From assembly GCA_050952725.1 (NCBI GenBank), contig JBMNLN010000001.1, positions 372,001 through 436,000 on the forward strand: a stretch of DNA of 64,000 nt. Reading direction: 5' to 3'. This document shows positions 8,079 to 17,588 of the stretch, in pieces. Positions within the stretch are counted from its first letter, which is position 1, and each line of letters opens with the position of its first letter. Origin of the DNA: JAQWCH01 sp050952725. GTDB taxonomy: Bacteria > Bacillota_I > Bacilli_A > RFN20 > CAG-826. The notes beneath the pieces were generated by a model, which saw only the letters and a program-made list of their open reading frames with translations, was not told the DNA's origin and made no database searches. Both the position numbers and the translations under genes were made by a program.

Positions 8079-9200
8079 ATGAAAGTAACAATCAATCGCG
8101 AACAATTGCTTAAGAGTCTCAACATCGCCCTCCATGGCATTGCTTCAAAAACCCCCATTCCAGTAATGAGTAATGTCAAACTTGAATTAAACGAGAAAGG
8201 CTTATTTCTTTCAACGACCAACAATGAACTCTCGGTAAAAACCATGGTTCCTTATATGATAGGTTCAACTGAAATTATCACGAATTACCGTGAGGGCGCC
8301 GCTCTAGTAGACGCAAGAACTTTAACGGAAGTAGTCCGAAGGATGGAAGGGACCGAAATTAATATTGAACTTGTCGATAATGTCATCCTGCAAGTCGACG
8401 ATGGGCGTTCTAACTTTAAATTGAACTCGGTTAAAGTTGAAGAGTTCCCCTTACTTGATTTCGAACCATCAGGAGTGACTTTCACCCTTCGGGTTGCTGA
8501 TTTTGTCCGCCTTGTTGATCAAACGGCTTTTGCTGCGAGCCAAAAAGAACAACGCCCAGTCTTAACGGCAGTTAACCTTTCCGCCAACGAGCAAGTGCTT
8601 ACAGCGGTTGCCACTGATAGCGCTCGTCTTGCGCGCAAGGTTTTACCACTTGATCGCAATGTTGTCTTTTCAGCGAATGTCCCAGCTAAATTTCTCAACG
8701 AAATCGCAAGAATGACCGAAGGCGAAGAAGAAATTGAACTCTCAGTTAGCGAAAAGAAAGCTCTCTTCTCGTTTGACAATACCGTAGTCAATTCCCGTTT
8801 GATTTCTGGAGAATACCCAGCGACGCAAAATATTGTTCCGCGTTCCTATAACTACTTTTTAGAAGTAAATGCAGAAGAACTATTGAAAGCGATGGATCGG
8901 GTAGCTTTACTTTCGGGCGAACGCGAAAACGTTGTCAAATTAGCGATGACTGAATCGGAAGTGACGATTTCCACTAAATCGAGTCAAAAAGGCTCGTCAA
9001 TCGATCGTCTCGCAACTTTCCAATTCACAGGCGAACCATTACAAATTTCTTTTAACGCCTCTTTCGTTGCGGCAGCGGTTAAGGCTTGTCGTTCCCAAGA
9101 TGTAACTTTGAGTTTCCTCGGTGAGATGAAACCCATCAGCATCCGCGACATGAATGATGATACGCAAATTCAAATCGTCACCCCTGTACGCACCTATTAA
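8079..9200 (+). CDS. dnaN: DNA polymerase III subunit beta (sliding clamp)
   Basis: Ring-shaped processivity clamp for DNA polymerase III and a hub for repair factors. The 373 residues fold as three repeated clamp domains, at about 1-120, 125-245 and 248-373. The C-terminal ITPVRTY is a slightly altered form of the usual LPMR-type end. The start at 8079 is supported by TAGGAGGA 10 nt upstream. A strong terminator follows, so dnaN is separated from yaaA-recF. Confidence 0.96.
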   Translation: MKVTINREQLLKSLNIALHGIASKTPIPVMSNVKLELNEKGLFLSTTNNELSVKTMVPYMIGSTEIITNYREGAALVDARTLTEVVRRMEGTEINIELVDNVILQVDDGRSNFKLNSVKVEEFPLLDFEPSGVTFTLRVADFVRLVDQTAFAASQKEQRPVLTAVNLSANEQVLTAVATDSARLARKVLPLDRNVVFSANVPAKFLNEIARMTEGEEEIELSVSEKKALFSFDNTVVNSRLISGEYPATQNIVPRSYNYFLEVNAEELLKAMDRVALLSGERENVVKLAMTESEVTISTKSSQKGSSIDRLATFQFTGEPLQISFNASFVAAAVKACRSQDVTLSFLGEMKPISIRDMNDDTQIQIVTPVRTY

Positions 9201-9224
9201 AACAACTAGAAAGAAGTGACCTTC

Positions 9225-9253
9225 AAGCGAACATTGCATGTGTTCGCTTTTTT
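9225..9253 (+). terminator. Rho-independent terminator after dnaN
   Basis: Perfect 9-bp stem AAGCGAACA/TGTTCGCTT (9225-9233, 9241-9249) with a 7-nt loop and a run of T after it. It lies 25 bp after the dnaN stop. Confidence 0.9.
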
Positions 9254-9350
9254 AACGCCTCAAGCAAGCGAAAGCGATGAAGGATAGAAAAACATCTACA
9301 TAATACCTAATGGCGTTTGCAGGAGGAATAAAGGGCGAAAAAAAGCAAAT

Positions 9351-9374
9351 AAAAGGAATATAAATATTCCTTTT
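9351..9374. repeat. AT-rich inverted repeat between dnaN and yaaA
   Basis: Perfect 11-bp arms AAAAGGAATAT/ATATTCCTTTT with a 2-nt centre. Flanking A and T runs make it look like a weak bidirectional terminator. The rest of the 9254-9426 gap has no convincing gene; TTGACA at 9374-9379 is not matched by a -10 at normal spacing. Confidence 0.5.
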
Positions 9375-9426
9375 TGACATAAAAAATGATATACTTTTAG
9401 CAGGGTTAAAAAGGATTAAAGAGATT

Positions 9427-9651
9427 GTGCAAAAACGAGTCATTCGCATTAAAGACATCTTCATTACCCTCGGTCAACTTTTAAAAAAAGAAGGGATTAT
9501 CCATCTAGGTGGCGAGGCAAAGTTTTTTCTCGAAACCAATGAAGTCTATGTTAATGAAGTCCGAGAAACCCGTCGCGGAAAAAAACTCTATTCTGGCGAT
9601 GTGGTCGTAATCGGGAAGACATCCTTGACGGTCAGCGCGGATGTGGATTGA
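9427..9651 (+). CDS. yaaA: S4-domain RNA-binding protein YaaA
   Basis: A 74-residue S4-like RNA-binding protein, conserved between dnaN and recF in Firmicutes and linked to ribosome assembly. The fold is visible in ITLGQLLKKEGIIHLGGEAK followed by VYVNEVRETRRGKKLYSGD. It uses a GTG start without a strong Shine-Dalgarno; no ATG is available upstream in frame. It overlaps recF by 11 bp, so the two are translationally linked. Confidence 0.9.
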   Translation: MQKRVIRIKDIFITLGQLLKKEGIIHLGGEAKFFLETNEVYVNEVRETRRGKKLYSGDVVVIGKTSLTVSADVD

Positions 9652-10720
9652 AAAACTAACTCTGCGCGACTTTCGAAATTACGCACACCTCAACCTTTCC
9701 TTTCGTCCGGGCGTTAATGTTTTAAGCGGCCCCAATGGTTCAGGGAAGACGAACATCGTGGAAGCGATTTTTTATTTAGTATTCGCGAATAGTTTTCGGA
9801 CCAATGAGGATATCGACTTAATCAGAGATAATCATCCGATCGCCTATATTGAAGGGATTTTCCAAAAAGGTAAAAACGAACAAAAGGTGCAGATTGAACT
9901 TCAACCCTCAGGAAGAAAAATCGCTCTCAATGGGCGCGGACTCCGACGCCTATCCGAACTAAACAGCGTGGGAAATGCACTGGTTTTCACTCCAAAAGAC
10001 GTTTTTTTCTTCGATGATGCTCCAAGATTACGCCGAAGATATCTCGATACGAATATCTCTAAAAATGCTAATTACTATCTGAGGACATTAGTTGTCGGAG
10101 AAAAAGCGCTTAAAGAAAGAAATCGTCTCCTTAAACAAAAAGAACCCGATCGAACACATTTAGCGATCATCACCAAAAAACTGATAGAAGCAAGTGAGAT
10201 AATTGTCAATTACCGAGCTGAGTATCTCGAAAAAATCCAAAAATCCTTTGATTATGTCCTTGGCGAAATCAGTTCTGGAATCCCTCCAATAAAACTCAAC
10301 TACTCACCATTTGTGAGTTTAGGACCGAAATGGAAGGAGCGCGCCCAAAAAGCTTACGATCGATTGCTCGAGACTGATTTAGAGCAACGGAGCACCTCGA
10401 TTGGTTATCAACGTGAAGACTTCACGGCCGAGATTGATGGGAAAGAAATCACCACCTCGGCCTCACAAGGACAAAAGCGCCTAATCGCGATGGCGTTAAA
10501 ACTCGCTCCGTATTTCTTGATTGAAGATGAGGAAAAAAAACCGATTATCTTCCTCGATGATGGGCTGAGCGAACTCGATGAAAAACATCGCGATAAACTT
10601 CTTAAATTTCTGACCAATCTCAATCAAACATTTATAACCGTGACGAAGTATGCCGAATCAGCCGCGATCCATTACGCGATCGACAATCGGCAAAACGTCA
10701 CAAGAAAGGACAGCATATGA
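9641..10720 (+). CDS. recF: DNA replication/repair protein RecF
   Basis: SMC-like ATPase that helps load RecA at gapped DNA with RecO and RecR. The 359 residues show Walker A GPNGSGKTN (near 30), the ABC signature SQGQKR (near 275) and Walker B IIFLDDGLSELD (near 302). It overlaps yaaA by 11 bp and gyrB by 4 bp (ATGA), so yaaA, recF, gyrB and then gyrA form a tightly coupled run. Confidence 0.96.
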   Translation: MWIEKLTLRDFRNYAHLNLSFRPGVNVLSGPNGSGKTNIVEAIFYLVFANSFRTNEDIDLIRDNHPIAYIEGIFQKGKNEQKVQIELQPSGRKIALNGRGLRRLSELNSVGNALVFTPKDVFFFDDAPRLRRRYLDTNISKNANYYLRTLVVGEKALKERNRLLKQKEPDRTHLAIITKKLIEASEIIVNYRAEYLEKIQKSFDYVLGEISSGIPPIKLNYSPFVSLGPKWKERAQKAYDRLLETDLEQRSTSIGYQREDFTAEIDGKEITTSASQGQKRLIAMALKLAPYFLIEDEEKKPIIFLDDGLSELDEKHRDKLLKFLTNLNQTFITVTKYAESAAIHYAIDNRQNVTRKDSI

Positions 10721-12810
10721 GCGACAACAAAAAGAAAACCGCCAAAGAGTTAGCTCTGGAAATGGAACAAGAATCCAAGCGCCTTGAAGCGAACAAAAAA
10801 CGCGCGGAAGAGCAGGAGGCTGAACTCCGAAAAGTCGAAGAAAAATTTAAAGCCGATGTAGAATACACTGGCGAAAACATTCAAGTTCTCGAAGGATTAG
10901 AGGCGGTAAGAAAACGCCCAGGAATGTATATCGGAACGACTGCCAGCGAAGGCCTTCACCATTTGATTTGGGAAATTATCGATAATTCGATTGACGAGGC
11001 TTTAGCAGGGTATTGTACGCATATCCTTGTGCAAATTAACCCAGGAAATTCGATTACCGTTAAGGATAATGGACGGGGAATTCCCGTTGATATCGTGCAA
11101 AAAACTGGTCTTTCCGGAGTAGAGACGGTGTTTACCGTTTTACATGCTGGCGGCAAGTTTGGTGAAGGCGGTGGTTATAAAGTTGCCGGTGGTCTTCACG
11201 GGGTTGGCGCCTCGGTGGTTAATGCCTTGAGTGAATGGTTAGAAGTAACTGTGAATAAAGACGGTCGAAGTTTTTATACCCGCTTTGAAAAAGGCGGAAA
11301 AACGATTAAGCCTTTAACTGATGTCGGAGTCACCTCTGATACTGGAACTGCGGTGACCTTCAAGCCTGATCCGATTATCTTTGTTGAAGGAACAACTTTT
11401 GATTACGATAAAGTTGCTAACCGATGTAAACAGATGGCTTACCTTAATCGCAACTTGCGAATTACTGTTAATGATGCTCGTGATGAAGAAGAATTAATTT
11501 CGCAAACTTTCTGCTTTGAAGGAGGGATTAAAGAATACGTCACTGAGATTAATAGTGCGAAAACTGCGATTTTCCCAGAAGTAATCTATTGTGAAGGTCA
11601 AGGCGAAGCCGTTATCGGAAAAGACGCAAAGGGCGAAGACAAAATTGGAATTGTCTTTGTTGAAGCGGCTTTACAATACACAACTGATTACAAAGATTAT
11701 ATTTATTCCTTCTGTAATAATATCTCCACCAGAGAAGGCGGAACTCATGTCGAAGGTTTTCGATTAGCGATGACGCGAATTATTAATAAATATGCGCGTG
11801 ATCGTGATTTTCTTAAAGAGAAAGATGATAACTTTGCCTATGATGATATCGTCGAAGGATTAACGGCGATTATCTCAATTAAGCATCCAAACCCTCAATA
11901 TGAGGGACAGACAAAATCACGGCTCGGTAACTATGAAGTACGGCGTATTGTCTCACAAGTAATCGGCGAACAACTCGAACGATTTTTAATGGAAAATCCT
12001 AATATTGGTAAGTTAATTTTAGATAAAGTTAAATTGGCTGCCAATGCGCGCGAAGCCGCACGAGCCGCCAGAGAAAACATCCGTCGTAAAGGCGCGCTTG
12101 ATTTCACTACTTTACCAGGTAAACTCGCTGATTGTTCTTCGCGCGATGCTTCTAAATGTGAATTATTCATCGTTGAAGGCAACTCTGCTGGAGGTTCGGC
12201 GAAAAATGGACGCGACCGCGAAACTCAAGCGATTCTCCCGTTGCGCGGAAAGATTTTAAATGTGCAAAAAGCTCAAGAGAAACGGATTTATGCAAATGCG
12301 GAAATCGGCAACTTAATCACGGCGATTGGAACGGGAATTAATGACGAATTCGATATTAATAAACTTCGTTATCATAAAATCATCATCATGACCGATGCTG
12401 ACGTCGATGGTTCACATATTCGCGTTCTGCTTTTGACGTTCTTTAACCGCTTCATGAAGCAATTGATTGAAAATGGCAATATTTATATTGCCCAACCTCC
12501 GTTATACAAAGTTGATTATCACGGTAAAACATACTATTGCTATAACGACGAACAATTAGAAATCCTTAAAAAGCAGCTCAATCTTCGAGCCGGTTATCCT
12601 TTTCAAAGATATAAAGGGCTTGGGGAAATGAATGCTGATCAATTAAAAGAAACGACAATGTGTGTCGAAAACCGCAAATTACTTCGTGTCACTATGGAAG
12701 ACGCCCTAGATGCCGACAATGTTTTTGAGGCTCTAATGGGGGATGCAGTTGAGCCGCGGAGACGCTTTATCGAAACTAACGCTCGCCGCGTGAAGAATTT
12801 GGATATTTAA
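10717..12810 (+). CDS. gyrB: DNA gyrase subunit B, with charged N-terminal extension
   Basis: ATPase subunit of gyrase, which introduces negative supercoils. The GHKL ATPase (EIIDNSIDEALAG near 87), transducer and TOPRIM region (VEGNSAGGSAKNGRDR near 486, DADVDGSHIR near 560) are complete. At 697 residues it exceeds the usual about 640. The first 45-50 residues are a Lys/Glu-rich, probably coiled segment before the normal start-like region GENIQVLEGLEAVRKRPG. The ATG overlaps the recF stop as ATGA, which supports this long form. gyrA follows after 14 nt. Confidence 0.96.
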   Translation: MSDNKKKTAKELALEMEQESKRLEANKKRAEEQEAELRKVEEKFKADVEYTGENIQVLEGLEAVRKRPGMYIGTTASEGLHHLIWEIIDNSIDEALAGYCTHILVQINPGNSITVKDNGRGIPVDIVQKTGLSGVETVFTVLHAGGKFGEGGGYKVAGGLHGVGASVVNALSEWLEVTVNKDGRSFYTRFEKGGKTIKPLTDVGVTSDTGTAVTFKPDPIIFVEGTTFDYDKVANRCKQMAYLNRNLRITVNDARDEEELISQTFCFEGGIKEYVTEINSAKTAIFPEVIYCEGQGEAVIGKDAKGEDKIGIVFVEAALQYTTDYKDYIYSFCNNISTREGGTHVEGFRLAMTRIINKYARDRDFLKEKDDNFAYDDIVEGLTAIISIKHPNPQYEGQTKSRLGNYEVRRIVSQVIGEQLERFLMENPNIGKLILDKVKLAANAREAARAARENIRRKGALDFTTLPGKLADCSSRDASKCELFIVEGNSAGGSAKNGRDRETQAILPLRGKILNVQKAQEKRIYANAEIGNLITAIGTGINDEFDINKLRYHKIIIMTDADVDGSHIRVLLLTFFNRFMKQLIENGNIYIAQPPLYKVDYHGKTYYCYNDEQLEILKKQLNLRAGYPFQRYKGLGEMNADQLKETTMCVENRKLLRVTMEDALDADNVFEALMGDAVEPRRRFIETNARRVKNLDI

Positions 12811-12824
12811 GAGGAGGGGAGAGT

Positions 12825-15371
12825 ATGTTTGTAGATAATCACGATCAATTCGATCCGAAAAATCCAAAATTAAATCCTGATCAAACCGAAGAAGAAATCG
12901 ATTTAGATGAAGTCGAAAGAATCGAAAGCGGAATTGTCCCTGGTTTAAAAGATGTCGATATTGCCACCGAAGTTCGAGGGGCTTTTCTCGATTATGCAAT
13001 GTCGGTTATCGTTGCGCGGGCGATTCCTGATGTTCGTGATGGTTTCAAACCAGTCCATCGACGAATTATTCATTCGATGAATGAATCAGGAATGACTCCC
13101 GATAAGCCGCATAAAAAATCAGCGCGGATTGTCGGAGATGTCATGGGGAAATATCACCCTCATGGCGATGCTGCGATTTATTCAACCTTGGTTCGTTTAG
13201 CACAACCGTTCTCGATGCGCTACCCTCTTGTTGATGGTCATGGTAACTTCGGTTCTATCGACGGAGATGAAGCTGCCGCTATGCGTTATACCGAAGCGCG
13301 GATGTCAAAAATTGTTTTAGAAATGGTTCGTGACATCGACTTAAATACGGTCGATTTCACCGAAAATTATGACGGTTCTGAAAAAGAACCTGTGGTTTTG
13401 CCGTCTCGTTTTCCTAACCTGCTCGTTAACGGTACATCAGGAATCGCGGTTGGTATGGCGACCAATATGGCGCCTCATAACTTAAAAGAAGTAATTAATG
13501 CAATCGTCGCGATTGCCCATGATCCTGAATTAACCCCGTTAGAGATTATGCAAAATTATCTTTTTGGACCCGATTTCCCAACAGGGGGATTAATTTTAGG
13601 CCGAGCGGGAATTCGCAAAGCCTATGAAACTGGTCAAGGCAGCGTAATCATGCGAGCAAAAACGCATATCGAACCACTTGATAACGGCAAAAATCGCATT
13701 GTAGTTACCGAAGTCCCCTATCAAGTTAATAAAGCGCGTGTAATCGAAACCATTGCTGATCTTGTTCGCAACAAAGTTATCGAAGGTATCACCGATATTC
13801 GCGATGAATCAAACTCGGAAGGAATTCGTGTCGTAATCGAATTAAGAAAAGATATTATTCCTGAAGTGATGCTCAACCAACTTTATAAAAACACCCAACT
13901 CCAAAATAGTTTCGGCATTATCAATTTATGTCTAGTTAATAATTCTCCAAAAGTTTTACCGATTACTGAACTTCTAAAAAATTATCTCGAGCACCAAATC
14001 GAAATTATTCAAAAACGCACCGAACATCAACTCCAAGTTGCTGAAGCACGTCATCATATTGTTCAAGGATTGTTGCGAGCGCGCGAACATATTGATGAAA
14101 TCGTCGACATTATTAAAGATTCGGCGACTCCTGATGAAGCGAGCAATCGCTTGATTGAACGGTTTGAATTTAGCGATTTACAAGTTCGCGAAATTCTCAA
14201 TATGACCTTGCGGAGACTGACCGGATTAGAAGAGCAAAGACTCGAAAATGAAAGGCTCAATCTCGAAGCGTCAATTGCTAACTACCGCCGTATTCTTTCC
14301 AGTCGCGAAAATATTCAAGAAGTTGTTTTAAACGAATTAGAAGAAATCAAAAATCGCTATGGAGATGAACGGCGCACAGTCATCTCAAACGATTATGCGG
14401 ATATTGATGACGAAGACTTAATCCCCGAAGAAGAAATTATCGTCTCTTTAACGAAAAATGGATATATCAAACGTCTCTCTCCTGATACTTTTAAGACCCA
14501 ACATCGCGGTGGAAGAGGCATTCGCGGGATGCAAACCAACGAGGACGATGTCGTCGATTTGTTGATTCACACGAAGACCCATACCGATGTTTTATTCTTT
14601 ACTAATCGCGGGGTCGTTTATCGTCTTCGCGGCTACAAGATTCCCGAACAATCGCGGACCGCGAAAGGAATTCCGGTGCAAAATTTGCTCAATTTAGAGC
14701 AAGAGGAAAAAGTTAGAGCGATGATGAGTATTGATGAATATTCCGAAGATGAATACTTATTCTTTGTCACGGTCAACGGAACAGTCAAACGCACCCGTCT
14801 TTCAGAGTTTGAATCGATTCGTACCAATGGTAAAATCGCAATTTCACTTGTGGAAGGCGACCAATTACTCGATGTCAAACACACTGATGGCAATTGTTTA
14901 ATTGGAATTGGATCAAACCATGGGAAGATGGTCAAATTCGCTGAAGAAGATGTGCGCCCGATGGGAAGAACTGCGCGCGGTGTTCGTGGGATTACCCTAG
15001 AAAAAGGCGGAAAAGCTGTCGGAGCGACCACATCTAATGAAGGAAACTTGATGCTTGTTCTCACCGATAAAGGTTATGGAAAAATGACTAAAGCCGACGA
15101 ATATCGTTTGACCAAACGCGGGGCTAAAGGAGTTATTACTATTAACGCTACCAAGAAAAACGGTGAATTAGTCGGTCTTAAAGCAGTTAATGGCGATGAA
15201 GACGTTTTGATCATTACCTCAGCTGGTATCGTGATTCGCATCTCCTTAACTCAAGTTCGAGTGATGTCTAGAAACACACAAGGGGTCCGGCTTATCCGTC
15301 TTGATGAAGGACAAGAAGTCTCATCCTTTGCCACCGTAAATCCTTCTGACGAAGAAGAAGTGATAGAATAA
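12825..15371 (+). CDS. gyrA: DNA gyrase subunit A, with acidic N-terminal extension
   Basis: DNA breakage-reunion subunit of gyrase. The 848 residues contain the winged-helix and tower region with catalytic tyrosine Tyr155 in AAAMRYTEARM, and a C-terminal beta-pinwheel with a GyrA-box variant QHRGGRG near 559, which favours gyrase over topoisomerase IV. The first about 40 residues are acidic (EEEIDLDEVERIESG) and precede the usual opening ATEVRGAFLDYAMSVIVARA. GAGGGGAG lies upstream of the ATG. No clear terminator follows; the 159-nt gap to serS shows only a weak GCATT/AATGC stem at about 15430-15450. Confidence 0.96.
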   Translation: MFVDNHDQFDPKNPKLNPDQTEEEIDLDEVERIESGIVPGLKDVDIATEVRGAFLDYAMSVIVARAIPDVRDGFKPVHRRIIHSMNESGMTPDKPHKKSARIVGDVMGKYHPHGDAAIYSTLVRLAQPFSMRYPLVDGHGNFGSIDGDEAAAMRYTEARMSKIVLEMVRDIDLNTVDFTENYDGSEKEPVVLPSRFPNLLVNGTSGIAVGMATNMAPHNLKEVINAIVAIAHDPELTPLEIMQNYLFGPDFPTGGLILGRAGIRKAYETGQGSVIMRAKTHIEPLDNGKNRIVVTEVPYQVNKARVIETIADLVRNKVIEGITDIRDESNSEGIRVVIELRKDIIPEVMLNQLYKNTQLQNSFGIINLCLVNNSPKVLPITELLKNYLEHQIEIIQKRTEHQLQVAEARHHIVQGLLRAREHIDEIVDIIKDSATPDEASNRLIERFEFSDLQVREILNMTLRRLTGLEEQRLENERLNLEASIANYRRILSSRENIQEVVLNELEEIKNRYGDERRTVISNDYADIDDEDLIPEEEIIVSLTKNGYIKRLSPDTFKTQHRGGRGIRGMQTNEDDVVDLLIHTKTHTDVLFFTNRGVVYRLRGYKIPEQSRTAKGIPVQNLLNLEQEEKVRAMMSIDEYSEDEYLFFVTVNGTVKRTRLSEFESIRTNGKIAISLVEGDQLLDVKHTDGNCLIGIGSNHGKMVKFAEEDVRPMGRTARGVRGITLEKGGKAVGATTSNEGNLMLVLTDKGYGKMTKADEYRLTKRGAKGVITINATKKNGELVGLKAVNGDEDVLIITSAGIVIRISLTQVRVMSRNTQGVRLIRLDEGQEVSSFATVNPSDEEEVIE

Positions 15372-15530
15372 ATGTAGTGTTAATTCTTTGGATGTTATGA
15401 ACACAACCTGATTTGAAAAAAACGTGATTTGCATTAAAACCAATGCGAAAAGCCACTATTTTTATGGATAATGGACCGTTTTATAAAAAAATAGGATAAC
15501 GATATAAAAATATCAAAGGAAGTGATTATT

Positions 15531-16802
15531 ATGCTTGACATCAATAGAATTCGTCTAGAAAAAACGAATGTTGAAGCTGCCTTAAAGAAAAAAGGATGGG
15601 ATGTTAATCTTGCGCCGATTATCGCTCTTGATGACGAAAGAAAAGAGCTACTCAAAAAAGTCGAATCTTCAAAGGCGGAACAAAATCGTCTTTCCGCTTC
15701 CATTCCAACAATTAAAAAACAAGGCGGCGACCTTGTGCCAATCTTTGAACGTGTTAAAGAATTAAAGAACGAAGTTGCCGAAGAAGAAGCGAGACTTAAA
15801 GTGGTTGAAGAAGAGTTAAAGAGGGCACTCGAAGAACTTCCTAATCCTCCCGATGAAGACCTTTTATCTGGCGGCAAAGAAAACAACCAAGTGATCTATG
15901 AATTTGGCAAAAAACCTGAATTTGATTTTCCGTTAAAAGATCACGTTGAACTAGCGGAATCCCTTAATCTCATTGATTATAAACGTGGGGCTAAAATCAG
16001 CGGATCTGGAACCTGGATTTACTCAGGAAAAGGCGCAGAGTTAGAATGGGCATTAATTAATTATTTTATCGATGAACATTTAAAAGATGGTTATGAGATG
16101 ATTTTGCCCCCGCATCTTCTTAATTATGAAAGTGGTTATACCGCGGGGCAGTTCCCAAAATTCCAAGAAGATGTATTTTGGCTTGATGGAAGCGAACCAG
16201 CCAGGTTTATGCTTCCGACAGCAGAAACCGCGTTAATTAATTTTCACCGCAATGAAATTTTAGGACACGATGAACTTCCAAAGAAGTATTTCTCCTATAC
16301 CCCATGCTATCGCCGTGAAGCTGGATCTTATCGGACTGAAGAACGCGGGATGATTCGCGGTTATCAATTTAATAAAGTTGAACTCGTCCAAGTTACTCGC
16401 GAAGATAATTCCGCTGCAGCTTTTGAAGAAATCGTTAAAAAAGCCCAAACGTTGGTGGAAAAACTTGGACTGCATTTTCGCATTACCAAACTCGCTGCTG
16501 GCGATTGTTCACACTCTATGGCAAGAACCTATGATATCGAAATCTGGCTACCATCAATGGGCATTTATAAAGAAGTATCCTCGGTATCTAATGCACGCGA
16601 TTATCAAGCGCGGCGCGGCATGATTCGTTATCGTGATAGCGAGACAGGAAAAACAAAATATTGTCACACCTTAAACGGAAGCGGACTGGCAACCTCGCGC
16701 TTATTCCCAGCAATTCTCGAACAATTACAAAATTCTGATGGAACGGTAACAATCCCCGAAGTTCTCCGGCCTTATATGCGGGGGCTCACTCATTTGAAAT
16801 AG
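15531..16802 (+). CDS. serS: Seryl-tRNA synthetase
   Basis: Charges tRNA-Ser and tRNA-Sec with serine. The 423 residues comprise an N-terminal antiparallel coiled-coil arm (about 30-100) and a class II catalytic core. Motif 2 is YRREAGSYRTEERGMIRGYQF and motif 3 is NGSGLATSR near the C-terminus. The ATG at 15531 is chosen over the in-frame GTG at 15522 because AAAGGAAG lies about 8 nt before it. No T-box leader motif was found in the 159-nt upstream gap. Confidence 0.97.
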   Translation: MLDINRIRLEKTNVEAALKKKGWDVNLAPIIALDDERKELLKKVESSKAEQNRLSASIPTIKKQGGDLVPIFERVKELKNEVAEEEARLKVVEEELKRALEELPNPPDEDLLSGGKENNQVIYEFGKKPEFDFPLKDHVELAESLNLIDYKRGAKISGSGTWIYSGKGAELEWALINYFIDEHLKDGYEMILPPHLLNYESGYTAGQFPKFQEDVFWLDGSEPARFMLPTAETALINFHRNEILGHDELPKKYFSYTPCYRREAGSYRTEERGMIRGYQFNKVELVQVTREDNSAAAFEEIVKKAQTLVEKLGLHFRITKLAAGDCSHSMARTYDIEIWLPSMGIYKEVSSVSNARDYQARRGMIRYRDSETGKTKYCHTLNGSGLATSRLFPAILEQLQNSDGTVTIPEVLRPYMRGLTHLK

Positions 16803-16857
16803 GTTTTAGATTAAATATATGGCAAAAAACGCTTTAATTTTAAAAGGTTTTTTTAAG

Positions 16858-16885
16858 TTGTTATGAAGAATGTATTTGTTATAAT
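16858..16885 (+). promoter_or_regulatory. Promoter of the SRP RNA gene
   Basis: TTGTTA (16858-16863), a 16-nt spacer and a perfect TATAAT (16880-16885). The predicted start of transcription is at about 16892, exactly where the SRP RNA stem begins. Confidence 0.8.
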
Positions 16886-16891
16886 TAATAT

Positions 16892-16976
16892 GCCATCGCG
16901 ATGGAATAATTTCGAACCAGGTCAGGACGGGAACGTAGCAGCCTTAAGATTGCATTCCATGTGCGATGGTTTTTTA
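16892..16976 (+). ncRNA. ffs: Small signal recognition particle RNA (4.5S type) with its own terminator
   Basis: Scaffold RNA of the signal recognition particle, pairing with Ffh. The conserved apical core CCAGGTCAGGACGGGAACGT followed by AGCAGCC (about 16917-16945) is diagnostic. Outer stems close it: GCCATCGC (16892-16899) with GCGATGGT (16963-16970), and ATGGAAT (16901-16907) with ATTCCAT (16954-16960). A TTTTTT run directly after the closing stem acts as terminator. It has no Alu domain. The position next to tadA is common in Firmicutes. Confidence 0.92.
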
Positions 16977-17014
16977 ATCAAAATTGGGAAGCGTTGTGTT
17001 AAATTGTTAATAAG

Positions 17015-17491
17015 ATGAGTAACAACGAAGTTAATCACAAAAAGTTTATGCAAGCCGCTTTGAAAGAAGCGGAAAAGGCTTTAATGTGTGATGAAGTTCC
17101 TATTGGCGCGGTAATTGTTAAAGATAATAAGGTTATCGCCCGAGGTTTTAATGTTCGCGAACAAAACAACGATCCAACTGGGCACGCTGAAATTGTCGCG
17201 ATAAGAAAAGCCGCAAAAAAACTCAAATCATGGCGTTTACCCGGATGTCGTATCTATGTCACTCTCGAGCCATGTGCAATGTGTGCAGGCGCCATACTTT
17301 GGGCTAGATTAGATGAGGTGGTTTTTGCAGCGTTTGATCCTAAAGGAGGCGCGTTATGCACATGTTTTAATCTTTATGATCAACCCGGATTAAATCATCG
17401 ACCGAAAGTAATTGCGGGGATTGAAGCAGAACAGGCTGCAAAGCTGCTCAGTGATTTTTTTAAAGATAAACGAACCAAGACAAGTGAATAA
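17015..17491 (+). CDS. tadA: tRNA-specific adenosine deaminase TadA
   Basis: Converts A34 of tRNA-Arg(ACG) to inosine. The 158 residues carry the zinc cytidine-deaminase-fold motifs: H57-A58-E59 in TGHAEIVAI, and P86-C87-x-x-C90 in EPCAMCAGAI. The N-terminal region EVPIGAVIVKDNKVIARG is typical. No clear Shine-Dalgarno precedes the ATG; TGTTAAATT about 9-17 nt upstream resembles an extended -10, so the mRNA may be nearly leaderless. dnaX, often found after tadA in Firmicutes, is replaced here by the glycan island. Confidence 0.95.
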   Translation: MSNNEVNHKKFMQAALKEAEKALMCDEVPIGAVIVKDNKVIARGFNVREQNNDPTGHAEIVAIRKAAKKLKSWRLPGCRIYVTLEPCAMCAGAILWARLDEVVFAAFDPKGGALCTCFNLYDQPGLNHRPKVIAGIEAEQAAKLLSDFFKDKRTKTSE

Positions 17492-17517
17492 ACACATAAA
17501 CAAGCGCAGAAAATAAT

Positions 17518-17539
17518 TTTGTTATTTAGAAATAACAAA
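17518..17539. repeat. AT-rich inverted repeat after tadA
   Basis: Perfect 10-bp arms TTTGTTATTT/AAATAACAAA around 2 nt. No T-tract follows on the plus strand, so it is at best a weak terminator. It marks the border between housekeeping genes and the glycan island. Confidence 0.4.
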
Positions 17540-17575
17540 CAAAGAGGCTGTCTTTATTTTAAAAAAACGGTTTAC

Positions 17576-17588
17576 TATAATTGTGAGT
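17576..17588 (+). promoter_or_regulatory. -10 box positioned for a leaderless transcript
   Basis: TATAAT (17576-17581) lies exactly 7 nt before the ATG at 17589. Transcription would begin on or next to the start codon. No Shine-Dalgarno is visible. CGGTTTA directly upstream (17568-17574) recurs at 19422-19428 in front of the permease genes and could be part of an activator site. Confidence 0.5.

Noticed and set aside
9374..9395. TTGACA with TATACT as a yaaA promoter
   Set aside because: The spacing is only 10 nt, too short for sigma-A recognition; TTGACA also overlaps the end of an inverted repeat.
15372..15530. Possible T-box riboswitch before serS
   Set aside because: The conserved T-box core and a terminator/antiterminator pair are absent; only a weak 5-bp stem is present.
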